From the NCBI GenBank assembly GCA_021803085.1, contig JAJZMD010000273.1, positions 1 to 32,910 on the forward strand: a DNA stretch of 32,910 nt. Reading direction: 5' to 3'. Position numbers and translations under genes: made by a program. Under the pieces are notes generated by a model. It searched no databases and was not told where the DNA came from. It was given only the letters and a program-made list of their open reading frames with translations. How positions within the stretch are numbered: position 1 is the stretch's first letter; every line of letters starts with the position of its first letter. This document shows positions 6,808 through 14,513 of the stretch, in pieces. The DNA is from Actinomycetes bacterium. GTDB lineage: Bacteria; Actinomycetota; Acidimicrobiia; Acidimicrobiales; RAAP-2.

Positions 6808-9800
6808 TCAGCCTGCCCCGCCCAAGTCGGCGGCCGGCCGGACGTCAGGCGCTTCGAGAGCCGGTGCTCCGGAGAGGATCTCGATCCCGGGCACGAAGAC
6901 GCGCAAGGCAGCGACCACCCCGTTCGACGTGTCCACGCAGTACTCGCTCGGGAGGCGGAAGCCCTTCGCGCCGGGTCCTCCGAGATAGAGGTGGACCGGC
7001 ACGTCGCCATGGTGCGCCTCGAGCACCTCCTTCATCGAGTCGAGGACCGAAGCGCTCATCGAGCCCATCGGGAGGCGCACGTGGAGCGGCTCGTTGGAGG
7101 ATGCAGGACCTCCGACGAAGGCGGAGACCTCCGACGCGATGAGCTTCGGCTGCTCGTCACGTCGGTCGACGCGTGCGCGTACGGTCACCACGGAGTCGTC
7201 GGCGATCACCCCCGCGTACTGAGCCATGGTCCTGGGGAAGACGGTGACCTCGATCGAGGACTCGAGATCCTCCAGCGTGAAGACCGCCATCTGCTCCCCT
7301 CGCTTCGTCCACTTTGCCTGGAGGCCGGTGATGACGCCCGCGAAGGTGCGTATGGCGCCGTCGGGGAGGTCTGTCACCTCCGCCAGCGACCCGTCGGCCC
7401 GGCGACGGAGCGCAGCTTCGACGCCGAAGAGCGGATGGTCGGAGACGTAGAGCCCGAGCATCTCCTTCTCGTGCGCGAGCCGCTCCTTCTTGTCGAATTC
7501 GACGTCAGGAACGGCGACCGTCTGATCGAACGCCGGCCTACGACCGTCGACGTCGCCGAAGAGCGACAGGACGCCCTGCTCCCGCTCGCGCCGCCTCGCG
7601 ACGATCTGGCCGACGATCAGCTCATGGACGTGCAGGAGACCCTTGCGCGTGTGCCCGAGCGAGTCGAAGGCGCCTGCACGGATGAGCGCGTCGAGCGGTT
7701 GCTTGTTCAGGCAGATCATCGGTACGCGCTCGCAGAAGTCGACGAAGTCCGCGAAGGGGCCGCCTGCCTCGCGCTCGGCGACGATGGCCTCCGCGACGGA
7801 CCTGCCGACGTTGCGAACCGCCGCGAGCCCGAAGAGGATCGTTCCCTTGCCCGACCCGTCCCCCATCACGGGCGTGAAGTCGGCTGCGGACCGGTTCACG
7901 TCGGGCACCGACACCGAGATGCCGCGCGCCCGGCACTCGGCGAGGTAGATCCCCGCACGGTCGAGGTTCTCCCGCACGCTCGTGAGCAGCGCGGCGAGGT
8001 ACTCCGTCGGGTAGTTGGCCTTCAGGTAGGCGGTCTGGTAGGTGATGAGCCCGTAGCCGAAGGCGTGCGACTTAGGGAACGCGTAGTCGGCGAAAGGCTC
8101 GATGATGTCGAACCACCGCTCGCCCAGCTCGCGCGTGTAGCCGTTCCGCTCGACGCTCGATACGAACTTCTCGCGCTCGGTTTTCATCACCTCACGGATC
8201 TTCTTGCCGCAGGCCTTCCTGAGGCTGTCGGCCTCGGCGAGCGAGTACCCCGCGAACTGCTGGGCGACTCGCATCAGCTTCTCCTGGTAGATCATGAGAC
8301 CGAAGGTGTCGGACAGGACCGGCTCGGCGTCGGGATGCAGGTAGTCGACCTTCTTGCGTCCGTTCTTGCGGTCGGCGTACTCGAAGTGCATGTTCGCTGC
8401 CATCGGTCCGGGCCGGTAGAGGGCGATGAGCGCGGCGACGTCCTCGAAGCAGGTGGGTGCGAGCGAGCGCATGAGGGTCCGCATCGGACCGCCCTCCAGC
8501 TGGAAGACCCCGACCGAGTCGCCGCGACGCAGCAACTCGTAGGTGGGCTCGTCGTCGAGGGGGACGTGGTCGATGTCGAGCCGGATGCCGCGGACCTTCT
8601 CGACGAGCTGGACAGCGTCGGAGATGACGTCGAGGTTCCTCAGCCCGAGGAAGTCCATCTTCAGGAGGCCCAGCTCCTCCACCCCGTGCATCTCGTACTG
8701 GGTGACGACCGGGGCGTCTTGCGGGTCCCCACCCGGATCGGGCTTCCGCTGGACGGGGAGGTACTCGGTGAGCGGGTCCTTCGTGATCACGACCGCCGCC
8801 GCGTGGATGCCGTCCTGGCGGCGAAGGCCCTCCAAACCTTTGGCGACGGAGACGACACGGGCGACGTCGGGATCCTCGGCGGCCATCGTGCGAAGCTCCG
8901 AAGCAATCTTCCATCCGTCCTCGTGGCCCGCGGGCGGCTCGTCTGCGATACAGGCCCACAGCGGGGTGTCGCGCCCCATCACGATGGGAGGCATCGCCTT
9001 CGCGACGCGGTCGCCGAGCGCGTAGGGGTAGCCCAGCACGCGGGCCGCGTCGCGAACCGACGCGCGCGCCTTGATCGTGCCGAACGTGATGATCTGGGCG
9101 ACGTGGTCGCGCCCGTACCGTTCGGCCGCGTAGCGGATCATCTCGTCGCGGAAGCGCGAGTCGAAGTCCATGTCGATGTCGGGCATCGAAAGGCGCGAGG
9201 GGTTCAGGAACCGCTCGAAGAGGAGGTCGTAGCGGATGGGGTCGAGCTCGGTGATCCGCAAGCAGTACGCCACCGCGCAGCCGGCGGCTGAGCCGCGCCC
9301 GGGACCGACTCGGATGCCGTGCTCCTTGGCGTGGCGGATGAGGTCCCAGACGATGAGGAAGTAGGCGGAGAAGCCCATGTCTTCGATCACCGTCAGCTCG
9401 TAGGCGATCCGCTCCACCACCACGTCGGGCAGGGGATCGCCCCAACGCGCCGTCGCGCCCTCGAAGGTGACGTGCTTCAGGTACTCGACGGCCGATGGGT
9501 ACTCGGGGGGCACGGGGAAGTCGGGCAGCTTGGGCGTGCCGAGCTCGAGACGGACGTCGGCCCTGCGGGCGACGAGCAGCGTGTTGTCGCACGCCTCGGG
9601 CAGCTCGGCAAAGAGGCGCCGCATCTCCGCGGCGCTCTTCAGGTAGTGCCCCGATCCCTTGAACTGGAACCGACCCGGCTGGTCGATCGTGGCCTTGGTC
9701 TGCACGCAGAGAAGGGCGTCGTGGGCCTGTGCGTCCTGCGGCCGAGTGTAGTGACTGTCGTTGGTCGCCAGGAGGGGTGCGTGCAGGCGGCGGGCGATCT

Positions 9801-10446
9801 CGATGAGCTGCGGCATCACCACGTGCTGCTCGTCGATCCCGTGGTCCTGCAGCTCCACGAAGAGGTTGTCCTTCCCGAAGATCTCCTGGAGGCGGGCCGC
9901 TTTCGCGAGCGCGTCGTCGAAGTTGCCCGCGAGCAGGCTCTGCGCGACGTGGCCGCCGAGACATCCGGTCGTAGCGATCAGACCTTCTGCATGGTCGGAG
10001 AGCAGCTCCCAGTCGACCTTCGGCTTGCGGTAGTAGCCCTCGAGGAACGCTCGGCTCGAGAGCTTGATCAGGTTCGCATACCCGGCGTTGGTCTCTGCGA
10101 GGAGCGTCAGGTGGTACCAGGCCTTCCTGCCGCCCTCGACGTCGCCGCCGGTGTCGTCGACGGTGGTGCCCCGCACGTTGATGCGCTCGTCTCGCCGTTC
10201 GTAGGCCATGTAGGCCTCGGTGCCGAGGAGCGGGGTGATCCCCGCCTTCGTGCACGCCGCGTAGAACGGGAGGATCCCGTACATGTTGCCGTGGTCGGTG
10301 ATGCTGACCGCCGGCTGGCCGTCCGACGCCGCGGCTGCGACGAGGTCGTCGATGCGGCTCGCGCCGTCGAGGATCGAGAACTCGGTGTGGACGTGGCAGT
10401 GCGCGAACGACTGTTCGGGGTCTGCCCTGCCTGCCGTGTCGCTCAC
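6808..10446 (-). CDS. dnaE: DNA polymerase III alpha subunit
   Basis: The replicative polymerase catalytic subunit, 1212 residues, the normal DnaE size. The N-terminal PHP domain starts HCHVHTEFSILDGASRIDDL (from residue 16) with ITDHGNMYG. The polymerase core has GPGRGSAAG (about 378) and the catalytic PDIDMDFD (about 420). KSHAFGYGLITYQTAYLKANYP and the C-terminal OB fold (FAGVITGLQAKWTKRGEQMAVFTLED, about 1035-1065) follow. The frame is open up to 11142, but the GTG at 10446 gives the family N-terminus (VSDTAGRADPEQSFAHCHVHTEFS), with GGAGAGG upstream. The residues before it look non-coding. No intein is present. It lies upstream of hupB on the same strand, but hupB has its own promoter. 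Confidence 0.96.
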   Translation of the reverse strand: MSDTAGRADPEQSFAHCHVHTEFSILDGASRIDDLVAAAASDGQPAVSITDHGNMYGILPFYAACTKAGITPLLGTEAYMAYERRDERINVRGTTVDDTGGDVEGGRKAWYHLTLLAETNAGYANLIKLSSRAFLEGYYRKPKVDWELLSDHAEGLIATTGCLGGHVAQSLLAGNFDDALAKAARLQEIFGKDNLFVELQDHGIDEQHVVMPQLIEIARRLHAPLLATNDSHYTRPQDAQAHDALLCVQTKATIDQPGRFQFKGSGHYLKSAAEMRRLFAELPEACDNTLLVARRADVRLELGTPKLPDFPVPPEYPSAVEYLKHVTFEGATARWGDPLPDVVVERIAYELTVIEDMGFSAYFLIVWDLIRHAKEHGIRVGPGRGSAAGCAVAYCLRITELDPIRYDLLFERFLNPSRLSMPDIDMDFDSRFRDEMIRYAAERYGRDHVAQIITFGTIKARASVRDAARVLGYPYALGDRVAKAMPPIVMGRDTPLWACIADEPPAGHEDGWKIASELRTMAAEDPDVARVVSVAKGLEGLRRQDGIHAAAVVITKDPLTEYLPVQRKPDPGGDPQDAPVVTQYEMHGVEELGLLKMDFLGLRNLDVISDAVQLVEKVRGIRLDIDHVPLDDEPTYELLRRGDSVGVFQLEGGPMRTLMRSLAPTCFEDVAALIALYRPGPMAANMHFEYADRKNGRKKVDYLHPDAEPVLSDTFGLMIYQEKLMRVAQQFAGYSLAEADSLRKACGKKIREVMKTEREKFVSSVERNGYTRELGERWFDIIEPFADYAFPKSHAFGYGLITYQTAYLKANYPTEYLAALLTSVRENLDRAGIYLAECRARGISVSVPDVNRSAADFTPVMGDGSGKGTILFGLAAVRNVGRSVAEAIVAEREAGGPFADFVDFCERVPMICLNKQPLDALIRAGAFDSLGHTRKGLLHVHELIVGQIVARRREREQGVLSLFGDVDGRRPAFDQTVAVPDVEFDKKERLAHEKEMLGLYVSDHPLFGVEAALRRRADGSLAEVTDLPDGAIRTFAGVITGLQAKWTKRGEQMAVFTLEDLESSIEVTVFPRTMAQYAGVIADDSVVTVRARVDRRDEQPKLIASEVSAFVGGPASSNEPLHVRLPMGSMSASVLDSMKEVLEAHHGDVPVHLYLGGPGAKGFRLPSEYCVDTSNGVVAALRVFVPGIEILSGAPALEAPDVRPAADLGGAG

Positions 10447-10973
10447 CCGGCGCCGTCCTCTCCCTGCTCTGCGGGCAGGCGTCGCTCCGGTTCCCGCGCG
10501 TGCCCGCGAAGGTCCATCCTTCCAGCCAACCGAACGGCATGCGAGGCAAACGCAAGCTCCTGACCAGGGACTTCGGGAGTCCGCACCACGGTGCCGCGAG
10601 GTCGCCGGCGGACGCAGACCGCCGGGACCCGTGCCTGCAGGACTTCTGTCGCCGGCTGTCGCGTCACGGTTCCTTCGTAGCACGGGGGTGCCGCGGCGGT
10701 CCTCGCTCTCGCGATGCGGGAGCCCCGTCCAGGATGCGTCAGCGACGTGCGAGCCGCGGTACGGCGGTAGACGGTGAGGAGCGCGCGAGCCCGTTCGACA
10801 GCTCCTCGATCGCCGGCGCGCCGGGCACGTCATCTTCCCGCCCGCGCTCGGCGTCCGTCCCGCTGTGAGCCCGCGGCCGGCGCGCCCGAACTTCGTCGCC
10901 TGCAGCGCCTCCCCTGTGGCACAGGGGGTACGCTGCGCGCGCACGCAGAGATCCGGAGAGGGGTGGAGAGGCC
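10447..10973. other. Intergenic region between dnaE and the G1 peptidase gene (527 bp)
   Basis: The two genes diverge from here. Several frames are open because of GC content, but none has a ribosome site together with recognisable protein sequence, so I call no gene. It should contain the promoters of both genes. The only clear structure is the 17-bp inverted repeat at 10911-10927. Confidence 0.5.
10911..10927 (+). promoter_or_regulatory. Perfect inverted repeat upstream of the G1 peptidase gene, candidate operator
   Basis: CCCCTGTG-G-CACAGGGG is a perfect 8-bp inverted repeat with one central base, 46 bases upstream of the ATG at 10974. A TACGCT just downstream (10929-10934) could be a -10 element, which would place the repeat between the -35 and -10 regions as expected for a repressor site. 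No paired regulator is evident; the nearest regulator gene is the TetR gene at 13210. Confidence 0.4.
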
Positions 10974-13076
10974 ATGGATCGGCCAGCGCGGAGGGCCGGG
11001 TTGACGGCGGGCGCTCTCGGGTTGCTGCTGAGCGTGCTCTGGCTGTGGTCCGCGCCGTTCGCAGCGGCATCGCCAGTCGGTCGAGTCGCGACGGAAGCGC
11101 CGTCCTCGGTGAGGACCGCGGGCACTCAGGACCTTCCTGCAAGGGTGCGGGCGATCCTGCGTCATCGCCGGCCAGACGCGTTGGCGCCCGAGCCGCGCGC
11201 CTCCCGCCCGCCCATGCACGTGCGAAGCGGTGCCACGGGCACGGTCCGCGTCGCTGCGAACTGGTCCGGGGAGGTGGAGCTGGGGTCGAACGTCACCTCG
11301 GTGAGCGCATCCTGGAAGGTCCCCTCCGTCGTCCCGTCCGCCTCGCTCCAGTTCGCCGCGACATGGATCGGCATCGGCGGGTTCACGGGAACAACCTTGA
11401 TCCAAACCGGCACGATCGAGGTCACCGCGACAGGAAGAGTCGGGTACGCGGCGTGGGTGGAGGTCCTTCCCCAGGCTGCGTGGACACTGACATCGCTGTC
11501 GACCCCCGGCGGGACACCGGCGCTGGTCGTCGCGCCCGGTGACGTCGTGCACGCGTCTGTGACCTTCACCACGACTGACGAGTGGCAGGTCACGATCGCC
11601 GACACGACGGCGAAGTGGACCTACAGCCACTCCTACCGGTACTCGGTCACGCCCACGTCGGCGGACTGGGTCACCGAGCGGCCGACCGTCTACACATCGA
11701 CGGCTCACAAGACAGTGCTCTCGGACCTCGCCCAATACGGCTCCACGCGGTTCAGCCATCTCGAGTCGGCGCTGAACGGCGGCGTGGCCGGGGCGCCCCC
11801 GAGCCTCACATCGGTCCGCATGGAGAACGGTGGCGTCGTGATCTCCGCGCCGGGGCCGGTCTCTCCGGCTGATTCGCCCACAGGCGAGACCTTCACCAAC
11901 TCGTATCTCGCCGTGCCGTCCCGCGTCTACGCCGGGACGGTCGACGGCACGGCCGCCGCCGAGTTCGAGCACCAGTTCACATTCCGAGGCGGCGCGTGCC
12001 CATCGTCTCCGACATCGGGCAGAGCGGTCGTCCTGGCGACGGATCGGACATACGTGGACGCACTCGCGAGTGCGTACCTCGCGAGCTACCTGAAGACGGG
12101 CACGTTGCTTTCCCCTCCGACGTCGCTCTCTGCGTCGACGCTGGCGGCGATACGTGAGGAGGGCATCACCCACGTGTACCTCGTGGGCGGGCCGCTGGCG
12201 GTGAGCACAGCCGTCGCGTCGGAGCTCGAGAGCACGCCTGCCTACGCCTGCGGCGGGGTGTCCGTGCTGGGCGGCACAGCGAAGGTGCAGGTGACGCGCA
12301 TCGCAGGGACCACCGAGTACGGTACGGCGCTCGACATCGCCGAGACGTCGGGCGCGACCCCAGGTCGGGTCGACCTCGCGGGTGCGTACGCCGGGATCAA
12401 CTCGTCGGGCGGCAACGGGGCATACAACGCCACGGCGGGCTCCGCCTCCGCCTCCGCCCCCCCGGGAGCGCTCAGCACGGCCGTCCTCGCGACCGGAGCG
12501 AGCTTCCAGGACGCCGAAGCCGCGTCCGCCCTGGCCTACGCCGAGCACTTCCCGGTTCTCCTCACCGCACCTTCTGGGCTGTCCGCCCAAGCGCTGACCG
12601 CCATCGAGACGCTCCACATCCAGCAGGTCATCGTGATGGGGGGCCAGTTCGCCGTGTCCGACGCCGTCGTGAAGACCCTCGAGGCCCACGGCGTGTCGGC
12701 GCTCCGGATCGCGGGTGCCGACTACACCCAGACTGCCATCGAGCTTGCCAAGTGCGAGCTGGCTGCGTCGACCTCGCACGTGGGGCTGGGGTGGGCCGGC
12801 ACCGGGATGCTCACCGTCGCCAGGGGCGACTTCTACAGCGACGGGCTGGCGGGCGCCCTCGTCGCAGCGGACGGCCCCAGCGGCGCCGCGCCCGAGCCGC
12901 TGATCCTCACCGTGAGCTCGACCAGCATGGGGAGCTACCTTCCGGCGTTCCTCGCGGCCGCCGGCACGTCGGGCCTCGGCGGGAAGAAGGTCACCAGCTT
13001 CACGATCCTGGGGGGACCCTTGGCGGTCAGCCAGACAGTGGTCAACACAATGGTGGTGGCGCTGCTCGGGCAGTAG
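10974..13076 (+). CDS. Secreted G1-family (eqolisin-type) peptidase fused to cell-wall-binding repeats
   Basis: A 700-residue exported protein. Residues 1-33 are a signal peptide (basic start, LTAGALGLLLSVLWLW, cleavage near AAASP). Residues about 93-245 match the G1 peptidase fold: AANWSG, SASWKVPSV, ATWIGIGG, TLIQTG with Gln144, WVEVLPQ, PGDVVHASV and DWVTERP with Glu235. Gln and Glu are the catalytic dyad of this acid-active family. From about 345 to 700 there are three CWB2-type repeats, each with a V-(V/T)-L/V-A-T/R...DALA start and a (V/I)-x-(L/V)-(V/M)-GG-x-x-AVS end (VYLVGGPLAVS, VIVMGGQFAVS, FTILGGPLAVS), predicted to hold the enzyme on the wall. The ATG follows GGAGAGG. A surface protease for acidic conditions is the likely role. 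Confidence 0.87.
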   Translation: MDRPARRAGLTAGALGLLLSVLWLWSAPFAAASPVGRVATEAPSSVRTAGTQDLPARVRAILRHRRPDALAPEPRASRPPMHVRSGATGTVRVAANWSGEVELGSNVTSVSASWKVPSVVPSASLQFAATWIGIGGFTGTTLIQTGTIEVTATGRVGYAAWVEVLPQAAWTLTSLSTPGGTPALVVAPGDVVHASVTFTTTDEWQVTIADTTAKWTYSHSYRYSVTPTSADWVTERPTVYTSTAHKTVLSDLAQYGSTRFSHLESALNGGVAGAPPSLTSVRMENGGVVISAPGPVSPADSPTGETFTNSYLAVPSRVYAGTVDGTAAAEFEHQFTFRGGACPSSPTSGRAVVLATDRTYVDALASAYLASYLKTGTLLSPPTSLSASTLAAIREEGITHVYLVGGPLAVSTAVASELESTPAYACGGVSVLGGTAKVQVTRIAGTTEYGTALDIAETSGATPGRVDLAGAYAGINSSGGNGAYNATAGSASASAPPGALSTAVLATGASFQDAEAASALAYAEHFPVLLTAPSGLSAQALTAIETLHIQQVIVMGGQFAVSDAVVKTLEAHGVSALRIAGADYTQTAIELAKCELAASTSHVGLGWAGTGMLTVARGDFYSDGLAGALVAADGPSGAAPEPLILTVSSTSMGSYLPAFLAAAGTSGLGGKKVTSFTILGGPLAVSQTVVNTMVVALLGQ

Positions 13077-13209
13077 CTACGGCCGGGGCCGACCCGGTGC
13101 CGCGCCCCCGGGTGCTGTCTGACCATCGGATCTGCAGGGCGTTCGTCACGCGCGGCGCGCTCCGCGCGTGAGCGACGACCGCCGGTCCGCTGCCTTCGCT
13201 CGCCGCCGG

Positions 13210-13836
13210 TCAGCTCGGCTCGGTGACCGCCGCTTCGAGGAGCCTCGTCATGACTCGGCGCGACGCCGAGAGGGAAAGCTGGTTCCTCCGCTGGAGGTGG
13301 TCCCACACCTGCCAGGACACCGCAGTGTCGATGGCGCCGAGCCGCTCGGCGGCCCGAGGCCCCGCAGCGTCGAGCTCCGGGCGGAACGTCTGCTCCAGGC
13401 GGTCGCGCAAGAGCCCGTGGGTTCGGGTGACGCCCTCGGCGACTGCCTGGAGGCGCGCGGAGAGCGCCGACGAGTTGGACGCGAGGTGGCCGGTGGACTC
13501 GTACAGCGCCGATCGGTGGTGGACGGTGCGATCGATCCGTACCCGAAGCGGAAGGTGCGAGGGGACTTCGACGACTTCCACGCGGAATCGGTCGATCTGC
13601 AGCGAGAAGACCAACCCGAGGAGGGACTCGAGGTCTCTGAAGTGGTGGAACAGCAACCGGTGCGACACGTTCGCGCGTACGGCGATCTCCTTCGCCGTAG
13701 GCGGGTGCTCGTTCTCCTCGAGGAGCGACAGCGCCGCTTCGACCATCCGGCGGCGCGTCTGCTCGCCGCGGACCTTGGGTGGTCTCGACGCCCTCCCGAC
13801 GTGAGCTCCCTCGCCGGCTTCCAGCGCTCTCACCAT
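13210..13836 (-). CDS. TetR-family transcriptional regulator
   Basis: A 208-residue repressor-type protein. After an N-terminal extension of about 22 residues, the DNA-binding domain reads RGEQTRRRMVEAALSLLEENEHPPTAKEIAVRANVSHRLLFHHFRDLESLLGLVFSLQI, a textbook TetR helix-turn-helix with the HHFRDLESLL recognition end. The C-terminal ligand domain is not assignable to a subfamily. The ATG at 13836 has AGGGAG almost touching it, so a start at the next codon (GTG 13833) is also possible. It neighbours a G1 peptidase gene on one side and ybjQ, pointing away, on the other. No operator in either intergenic region can be assigned to it with certainty. Confidence 0.88.
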   Translation of the reverse strand: MVRALEAGEGAHVGRASRPPKVRGEQTRRRMVEAALSLLEENEHPPTAKEIAVRANVSHRLLFHHFRDLESLLGLVFSLQIDRFRVEVVEVPSHLPLRVRIDRTVHHRSALYESTGHLASNSSALSARLQAVAEGVTRTHGLLRDRLEQTFRPELDAAGPRAAERLGAIDTAVSWQVWDHLQRRNQLSLSASRRVMTRLLEAAVTEPS

Positions 13837-14145
13837 CTCCCTGCGGCCGGGGATTCCACCGGCCGCCCTCCCTTCGTCGCCTCAGGATAACCACAACCTC
13901 ATCGGCCGTTGCATGACCCAGTTCGTCTCCCGCGCGGCGTGTCTGCGGCATCCGGCGCACCGGCCGGATGCCAACGGGGCCGCTGCGCGCCGGGCGGCAG
14001 ACGCGGGACCTCCGTCGCCGGCGCCCTGGCGAGGCCAGCCAGCGGCACGCCGCGCCACGTGGCACCATGCTCTGGGCGCGGGCGCCCTTGCGTGCTCAGT
14101 GCAAAGGTTTCTGGGCGCGGAGCGGACCGAAAGACTGGAGGGACG
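13837..14145. other. Divergent intergenic region between TetR and YbjQ genes (309 bp)
   Basis: Must hold promoters for both genes. Open frames here lack ribosome sites and known motifs. I see no convincing palindrome or -35/-10 pair and no RNA gene. Confidence 0.4.
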
Positions 14146-14469
14146 ATGCTGGTCAGCACCATGAACGACATTCCCGGTTACGAGATCACCGAGGTGCTCG
14201 GCGAGGTGTTCGGGCTCACGGTCCGGTCACGCAACATCGGATCGCAGATCGGTGCCGGGTTCAAGTCCCTCGTCGGGGGCGAGCTCAAGGGGATGACGAA
14301 GAACCTCGTCGCGAGCCGCGAGGAGGTCATGGAGCGGATGGTCGAGGAGGCGCAGGCGAAGGGCGCCGACGCCGTCATCGCCTTTCGGTTCGACACGTCG
14401 GACATGGGCAACAACTGGACCGAGATCTGTGCGTACGGGACTGCAGTGAAGGCCGCCGCCAGGAGGTGA
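14146..14469 (+). CDS. YbjQ family (UPF0145) protein
   Basis: The 107-residue product is a full-length YbjQ/UPF0145 protein: MLVSTMNDIPGYEITEVLGEVFGLTVRSRNIGSQIGAGFKSLVGGELKGMTKNLVASREEVMERMVEEAQAKGADAVIAFRFDTSDMGNNWTEICAYGTAVKA covers the complete domain, which forms a pentameric beta-barrel in known structures. Function is unknown; relatives have been linked to metal or membrane stress. The ATG at 14146 is 6 bases from a GGAGGG ribosome site, while the longer open frame begins in non-coding-like sequence. Confidence 0.92.
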   Translation: MLVSTMNDIPGYEITEVLGEVFGLTVRSRNIGSQIGAGFKSLVGGELKGMTKNLVASREEVMERMVEEAQAKGADAVIAFRFDTSDMGNNWTEICAYGTAVKAAARR

Positions 14470-14479
14470 GCTGCAACAC

Positions 14480-14513
14480 CTGAGCTCTGCTCCCGGCGGT
14501 GTCCCGAGCTCAG
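14480..14513. terminator. Hairpin between convergent ybjQ and Mo-hydroxylase genes
   Basis: CTGAGCTC (14480-14487) pairs perfectly with GAGCTCAG (14506-14513), with an 18-base loop. It overlaps the stop codon of the Mo subunit on the minus strand and lies 10 bases after the ybjQ stop, so it may serve both. No T tract is present. Confidence 0.4.
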
